From Curvularia sp. ZM96 (taxonomy: Eukaryota; Ascomycota; Dothideomycetes; Pleosporales; Pleosporaceae): 64,000 bases of DNA. The stretch lies in contig JAJGBQ010000003.1 in assembly GCA_022457065.1 (NCBI GenBank), positions 496,001 to 560,000 of the forward strand. The letters are read 5' to 3'. How positions within the stretch are numbered: position 1 is the stretch's first letter; the number at the start of each line of letters is the position of its first letter. Shown here one piece after another: positions 57,917 through 64,000 of this stretch. The notes under the pieces were generated by a model. That model ran no database searches. It was not told the DNA's origin and saw nothing but the letters and a program-made list of their open reading frames with translations. Both the position numbers and the translations under genes were made by a program.

Positions 57917-60900
57917 ATGGTCTCGCAAGAACGGCGCAAGAGCTTTGGCTCGGTGCTTAGCACAGCCAAGGACAAGGATACCACGCTTGCTGCGCCCCAG
58001 GTCTACACAAAAGGCCCAGCTTCATCGACTGTCACCGTTACAAGCAGCACCGACGACCTGTCCAAGAGCGGCGACGGCGCTACAGACCGCCTCAGGAGTC
58101 GCCAGAACTCGGACGCTGGCCGGAGCGACGCCTCGTCCTCGCATCGTCGGCGCATGTCGAAGCTTTTCAAGAGCCGCAAGAAGCAGTCAACGTCCATCTC
58201 GGCCTCTGCCAGCCGCGAAGACCTGTCCCTGCTCGACTCGGATGACAATGTCCCACCAGTTCCTGAATTGAAACGGCCGAACATGGGCCATCCATACCAG
58301 AGTGACGATTCGCTCGGCCTGGCAAAGAGCGTTGCCAGCAGCCTGCTGACCGACGACTCCGAGCCGGAGAAGTAAGTGTCCCAATTCCTTGTCCCATTAG
58401 TTTCAGGCACAGACGTCTATTTCCAGCGCTCAACGGTGCTGCATACTTTTAGGGGTTTGCGTGGCAAGGTTTGGCCCGGTAGCACTGGCCCTGTCGTCAG
58501 CACCGGCTCCACCGCGCCCACGCACCTATGTTCTGGCCTCTAGCTTCCCCACCCGCTGCTATCCCTCCCTCTTGCACATGGTCGCATACCCGTCTCATAC
58601 CCTTAGCACTCGCTCTCCCTTCGATCTGCCTCCGCCTCTTGTCATCCTCTCGCCTCGCATTCCTTTGTTCTACGCCCCCCCTCGCGCCATTGGTGGACTC
58701 CACTAAATCAGTTGCAGCCTTTCATCGCAAAAGCGTCCTGGTATATCACCACATCAGTCCCATGCCGGTCTTTTGACCCTGTCTTCGCCCCTCATAGCCT
58801 CCGAGACTGTCACTTCCACCGATTCCGCGGATGCAACTCTCGTAAATTCTGTTGCCTCAACCCAGGAGAACAGCGGCCGGTCTGCTAGTACTGGTGATAT
58901 TTCTGTGAACAAAAGGGCCGTGTCCCCAGTTGGAAAGCTCAAGGAGGCCTTTGCCCCCAATCGGAGAACAACGACGGCTCCAATTGCTCCCAAAACAGGC
59001 AGTGACACAGAGATTGCAAGGCCGAGCACGAGCGGAGGTGGCCTCGGTTCGTTTTTCGGAGCAAAGAAGCGCGACCCAAAACTTGTGGACGAATCTATAA
59101 CGGCCTCACCACCACAGATACTCATAGACGGAGAGGCAAGGTCGAGCCCATCGCCTAAATCCGCGCCGCCCAAACGCATCGTTACAGCCAATCTACCTGC
59201 GGCATCTCCGAATCTAATCGAAGCGCCCACAACTTTCATAACTCCGCCTACACCAACCGATGGAAACGCATCATCCCCTACAGAATCAACACACTCTAGC
59301 AACGGTCCAACTCCTGCTGCTGCGCAGCCAAACTCCAGCGTAGTCACGGCGTCCCCGACGAACACGATATCGCACAGACGCGGGCGATCGGCGACAAACC
59401 CTCCGAGCAAACTATCGCATTCGTCTATTCCACCCCTAACCCCTCACCCCGAAGAAACAAAAACCCCAGGAGGGACTGCCGTCTTGCCTTCGTCCCCTGG
59501 TGGACCCGGAGGCTTCTTTGCTTCCATATTTTCTGCTGCGCAGAACGCCGCGAGCAATATAACCGATACCATCAACATTAACCCAAACGCCAAGAACAAG
59601 GCTAGTCACCAGCAGAAAAAGGAGGACAAGAATACTGAAGACGGCGGCGAAGAAGTCATTGGTCCAGCGAATACCGATACATCTGCAAAAGAAGGCGCTG
59701 AGCAGCGCAGACCAGCCATCGAGACACTTGGCTCCGGGAACCTGAGTCTTGAGCAACTTGGCATTACTGACAGCAAAGAAGTCAGTCCCATGTCTTCCGC
59801 GACAAACATAGCCATGCAAACAGACGAAGCTTCCGCCAAGGTTGAGGACAGGGCTGCTGCCCAAGCTGTCTCTGCCGCATACGCAGGCGAGAAGCCCCCG
59901 TCAGTAGCTAGCCAGCGCCCGCGGTCGCTGACTGCCGTCTCTGGACAATCGGGAAATGGTGCTGGCTCTCCTCCCCGTCAGCCCGAGCTTACAGATTCGC
60001 CGGCTTCGATACAACGGCAAGGCAGCGTCCGCAGCCGCATAAGCGCTGGCAGACGGAGACGACACAGGGGTAGCTCCGCCACCACAGGTAACACACTGGG
60101 CGCAGTCATCAGCGCAAGTACAAGTACACTCGCCCCACCTGCAGCACTGCAAGGTCAGCGCCTGAACGGAACCGGTTTTGCAGTTGCGCCACCCCGACGA
60201 AACAAGGACTTCCACAATCTCTTCAAGAGTGTTCCCGAGGACGATTATCTGATCGAGGACTATAGTGCAGCCCTCCAAAAGGAAATCCTGCTCCATGGTC
60301 GCTTGTATGTTTCAGAAGGCCACCTTTGCTTTTCCAGTAACATCCTGGGATGGGTGACAAACCTCGTCATCAGCTTCGATGAGGTGGTGTCGGTTGAGAA
60401 GAAGTCCACTGCGGTTCTGTTCCCAAATGCCATAGTCATCCAGACTCTTCACGCTCGCAACGTATTTGCCTCGTTCCTGTCGCGAGACTCGACCTACGAC
60501 CTGATCATCGGCATATGGAAGATTTCTCATCCCAATCTCAAGTCATCCCTCAATGGCGTCACATTGGATGGATCGGGTGGCACGGGCGATAAAACAGAAA
60601 AGGCAGAGTCTGTCGGTAGTGAAGACGGATCCATTCAAGATTCAGACGACGAAGTCTACGACGAAGATGCTGAAGACGATGATGGCGTAGGTAGCTTCAC
60701 AGAGGCTGGCGAGGGCAGTGTAACTGGCAGTGAGGTTGGCTCTGTGCCGGTCGAAGCGAGCCGAAAGGTCAGTGGTGCTGTAGCACAAGCTGTTGGCGGC
60801 GGCGGGGACACTGCCGATACTGCCAAAGCCACCACGAATGGGGCTGCTCCTACCGCACAAGACTTCCCTGGCTCATCGGCACATGCGCCTACCGAGTGTG

Positions 60901-62069
60901 GTGACAGTGACCAGCATTATGACAAGCTGCTCATTGACACTACCATCCCTGCACCCTTGGGTAAAGTGTACAGTTTGATGTTTGGGCCCGCTTCTGGCGC
61001 ATTTATGCGCAAGTGGCTTGTCGACGACCAGAAATCTACTGATCTGCAGATGGAAGACGACAAGAAAGGGCTGGGTGAAGATACAAAGACTTTCAACTAT
61101 TCTTACATCAAGCCGCTCAATGCACCTGTAGGACCAAAGCAGACCAAGTGCAATATTTCCATGAGCCTCGAACAATTCGACTTGGACAAAGCTGTGAGTG
61201 TGCTCTGCAGCACTGCGACGCCAGATGTGCCCAATGGAAGCATCTTCCTTGTCAAGACAAGATACTGTCTGATGTGGGGACCGGGCAACAGCACGCGCCT
61301 GATCATGACTTTTACAGTCGAATGGAGCGGAAAGAGCTGGCTCAAAGGTGAGATAGCGAGCCATCCCTGATCACTCGAGTTGTACTAACTATGCCCAGGT
61401 CCCATTGAGAAAGGTGCAAATGATGGCCAGATGTCGTATGCCACCTCTCTTACCGCTGCTCTCCGCATGGCCGTAAGCACTGCCAAAGCAGGTGGCGCCA
61501 AAGGTTCTGGCAAGGGCGGAAAGGGCAAGAAACGCTCCAAGGGTAACCTTTTGGATGACGCACCTGCACCAGCATCAGCTCCCGCTCCCGTCAGCCAAAC
61601 CAAAGAAAGCAACTGGGGCTTGTTGGAGCCCCTGCGAAGTTTGCTCGGCCCGGTTGCTGATATACTCGAGTCAGTCTTTACTCCACAAGTGATCATCTTC
61701 ATCCTCGGAGCGCTGCTCATGTACACATGGCTTTTCCGCGGCACCACTGGAGTCAGCGGTCCGAACCAATGGTCCAGTGCCCAACGACAAGTGGCGTACG
61801 AAGAAATTTGGCGCCACGAAGAGTCGGATCTGTGGGCTTGGCTCGAAGAAAGGGTCGCTCTGGACAGAGTCCACAGTTCTGTTGTTACCGGCTCAAGGCT
61901 TCAGCCAGACACCGAGATGCACAGTCGAATTTCGCCCAGGGATATGAAGGAGAGGGATATGGACGAGGCCATTCGTGTGACGGAAGAGAAGCTCAAAGCG
62001 TTGAAAGATGCAGTCATGCGCCAGCGCTCGGAATCGCGTACTGCAAGCCCTAAAGAGGAGCAGACGTAG
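57917..62069 (+). CDS. GRAM/VASt-domain sterol transfer protein (Lam/Ysp2 family)
   Basis: Model of four exons: 57917-58371, 58453-58478, 58798-61347, 61399-62069; 1233 residues. Exons 1, 3 and 4 are firm; the 26-base exon 2 is a proposal that restores frame, and ending it at 58529 also does. Lam proteins sit in the ER at contacts with the plasma membrane and move sterol. After about 620 disordered residues come a GRAM domain (about 628-740; NLFKSVPEDDYLIEDYSAAL, GRLYVSEGHLCFSS) and an acidic linker. Next is a VASt START-like domain (about 866-1045; DTTIPAPLGKVYSLMFGP, SMSLEQFDLDKA), then a Lys-rich stretch and one membrane helix (about 1107-1123, VIIFILGALLMYTWLF). A coiled coil ends the protein. 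Confidence 0.85.
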
Positions 62070-63888
62070 ATGTAGGTCGTAGACGAACGATTGATCAACA
62101 AGGGTCGATCCCCCCTGTACATTATACACAAGACTTGCGCATGGCGACGGCGTCTCTCTTTTTGTTTTCTGCTTTGCTTTCGTCTTCTTCTTAGACAGGT
62201 GTCGACTGGAGTTTTTTTACCTAGCTCTGGGGTGTGGTTTTGTGTTGGACACTCTGTTTTTTTTTCTGCATTTTGCCAACCTATGTATTCTTCATACTGA
62301 CCTTTACCACACAAACACACACATTTCACAAAGCCCAAACTGTTCCCGTTCCGTTCTGTTCTGTTTCGTTTGGTGTTTCTGAACGTGTTTCGAACAGATC
62401 TTCATACGTTTGTAAGCAACTTCACTCCCACTGCGCGTTTTTCATTTCTCTCTTTCTTTCTTTTTCTCTCGCTTCTAAAATAAAAGTCTCTTTGATGAGT
62501 AAGTGATTTGTTGATTCTTGTATTATGTTAATCCTCATTTTACCTAATCGTAAGTATCTTCGCACTGCGCGCGCCGGATATCCCATCTCTCTCGTTCATC
62601 CCGTTGGCCTGTCACCTCCCACACAACGGAATACACTAACACAGTTGCATAAACTCTCCTGTTTCACACGAGCGAGTCAAGATTATCCTTCTTTACTGCA
62701 CTTTTTACACCAAGTGGCGTGTTATGCCGTCGCATGGCTCCGCGGCATAAAGCAAACGTCTGACGTGACGGGTATTTTAAGTCAAACAAATACAGTGTCT
62801 TACTAGTGCTGGCTGTGAGAAATAATGCATGTCATGGCTTGGATTTTCTGGAATGCTCCAGAGTGTGTTGCGAAAAGAGTAGATGGCGTGGTTTTTTGGA
62901 ACTGGAGGCGCTGGGGTGGCGGGTATGAGGATAGGTATGGGTGGGGTGGGTCAAAGTCTTGGGAACGGCAAGTAAAGCTAGAAGGATTGGCGAAACACGC
63001 TTTTCGGCTTGATATACGAGGTGGGAGTATGTAGAATCGTGCAAGATATGTGGGGTTTGGATGAGGAAGTGTTGGATGTAGGGATGATAGCACATAGACG
63101 ATCATGTGGATGAGCGATTAGAGTGTGGTCATAGTATGTGGAATATAGGTAGATCGCGTGCCTGCCTGCCTGCTATATACACGAGGCAAGCGTGTGCTAT
63201 GCGGTATGCACGTAGATCGATCGCTCGTGTTCCAAGGTATATTACCATTTCAGTCATAGTAGGTATCTGTGAAAGGTGGTGACGTGCATGCTAACACCTA
63301 TACTCCTATGTAGCGGCTGCAATAGTCGTCACATTGTTAGAACTTACATTTTTGTATTCTGCTCTGAACTGCTGCTCTCTTTTCTCAATCTTTGCTTCCG
63401 GATCCGCAGTACCCGCTCTTCTCTCGTACGTGCGCTGCGCTACATACGCAAATATGCCGCAGCGGTGAGTCGTTCCCCTTGGCAGCATCACCAACGTCTG
63501 ATTTAAAGTTTCGCCTTACACAAGCTTTACTCTTTTTGCTCAAACAAATAGATGGAAGACTAGAGTGTTTCACGTACATGACTTACTCAATCCTAGATGT
63601 ACTCTGAGCGTGAGGTGATCGAAAACTTTGTCAATGAAAATAGGAAGATGAGGAAAAAAAACTCGGTTGGTGAGATAGAGAAAATGGTCGTATATGACGA
63701 CGAATGACTGAGCGAATTTTCCACCGCCGTTCACTCTAAGGAACAAAATGTGACGAATTCACACATACACGCAGACGCAGACCCACAGTCGTGTGAGATG
63801 GGGAGAGACAAAGTTCTAGAGTTTACCCAAGTATCGGCGCCGTCGCGGCTTTTCTTTTCTATCTGTCTCTTGGGCCCCAAGAATAGAC
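62070..63888. other. Long intergenic region at the right end
   Basis: About 1.8 kb with the 3' flank of the Lam gene (T-rich) and no supported gene. A minus-strand stretch at about 63335-63440 has exon-like composition (see findings). Other frames are short and without coding character. Confidence 0.45.
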
Positions 63889-64000
63889 ATGATTGGCGTG
63901 CTGAGCGGAGGCGTACGGTGGAAACAGCAGTTCTAACACTGCACGTATGTGTGTGTTTAGCTGGCGGAAGCAGCAATGTATGCGAATCCTCCTTCAGCCT
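63889..64000 (+). CDS. Possible 5' end of a gene cut by the window edge
   Basis: An ATG at 63889 opens eight codons (MIGVLSGG), then a textbook small intron at 63913-63960 (GTACGG donor, internal TCTAAC branch site, GTTTAG acceptor) leads in phase to LAEAAMYANPPSA at the window end. The splice signals are good but the coding part is too short to identify, so this may be chance. Confidence 0.25.

Noticed and set aside
1..64000. tRNA, rRNA or other RNA genes
   Set aside because: I looked for tRNA-like B-box words and conserved RNA segments by eye on both strands and found none convincing; a covariance-model scan would be needed to be certain.

Overview
This window comes from a filamentous ascomycete nuclear genome, most likely Dothideomycetes/Pleosporales. 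Genes are interrupted by short introns, mostly about 45-65 bases with GTANGT donors and CTAAC-like branch sites. The gene families present (Cdc42, an SCF F-box protein, a fungal CysA-type acyltransferase, LamB, GH3 and GH17 enzymes, Zn2Cys6 clusters) are fungal. The species cannot be named from sequence alone. I rebuilt exon structures by hand; most models close exactly in frame.

Layout. 0-2.9 kb: the 3' part of a Vms1-type ribosome quality control factor and a small membrane protein. 4.5-6.8 kb (minus): a Cdc4-like SCF F-box/WD40 protein. 8.4-11.2 kb: a mitochondrial CysA-type serine O-acyltransferase (plus) and the RNase P/MRP subunit Pop3 (minus, three exons). 11.8-19.6 kb: a giant deubiquitinase of about 2475 residues. 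20.8-21.9 kb: a mitochondrial phosphate carrier. 23.3-25.2 kb (minus): a secreted repeat protein with dibasic sites between repeats, a candidate Kex2-processed precursor. 27.4-29.2 kb (minus): dihydroxyacid dehydratase. 29.7-31.5 kb: a secreted GH17 glucanase with two unusual C-terminal modules. 31.7-37.0 kb: a divergent pair, a urea-carboxylase-like biotin enzyme (minus) and LamB/PxpA (plus), probably a lactam or 5-oxoproline degradation locus. 38.3-46.1 kb (minus): a protein kinase, a disordered coiled-coil protein, and Cdc42. 47.6-49.0 kb: a protein ending in two tandem Zn2Cys6 clusters. 50.0-52.5 kb: a secreted GH3 beta-glucosidase. 53.3-55.2 kb: the arginine-pathway carbamoyl-phosphate synthase small subunit, preceded by an intron-split arginine attenuator peptide uORF. 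55.5-57.4 kb (minus): a MIT-like coiled-coil protein. 57.9-62.1 kb: a GRAM/VASt sterol-transfer protein. The last 1.9 kb has no convincing gene, but a possible gene start lies at the right edge.

Most genes are unrelated housekeeping neighbours. Exceptions are the lactam pair, which looks like one pathway under a shared promoter, and the arginine gene with its own regulatory uORF. The repeat protein, GH17, GH3 and LamB-side genes give the window some secreted or accessory character. I found no RNA genes, CRISPR arrays, or intact transposons.
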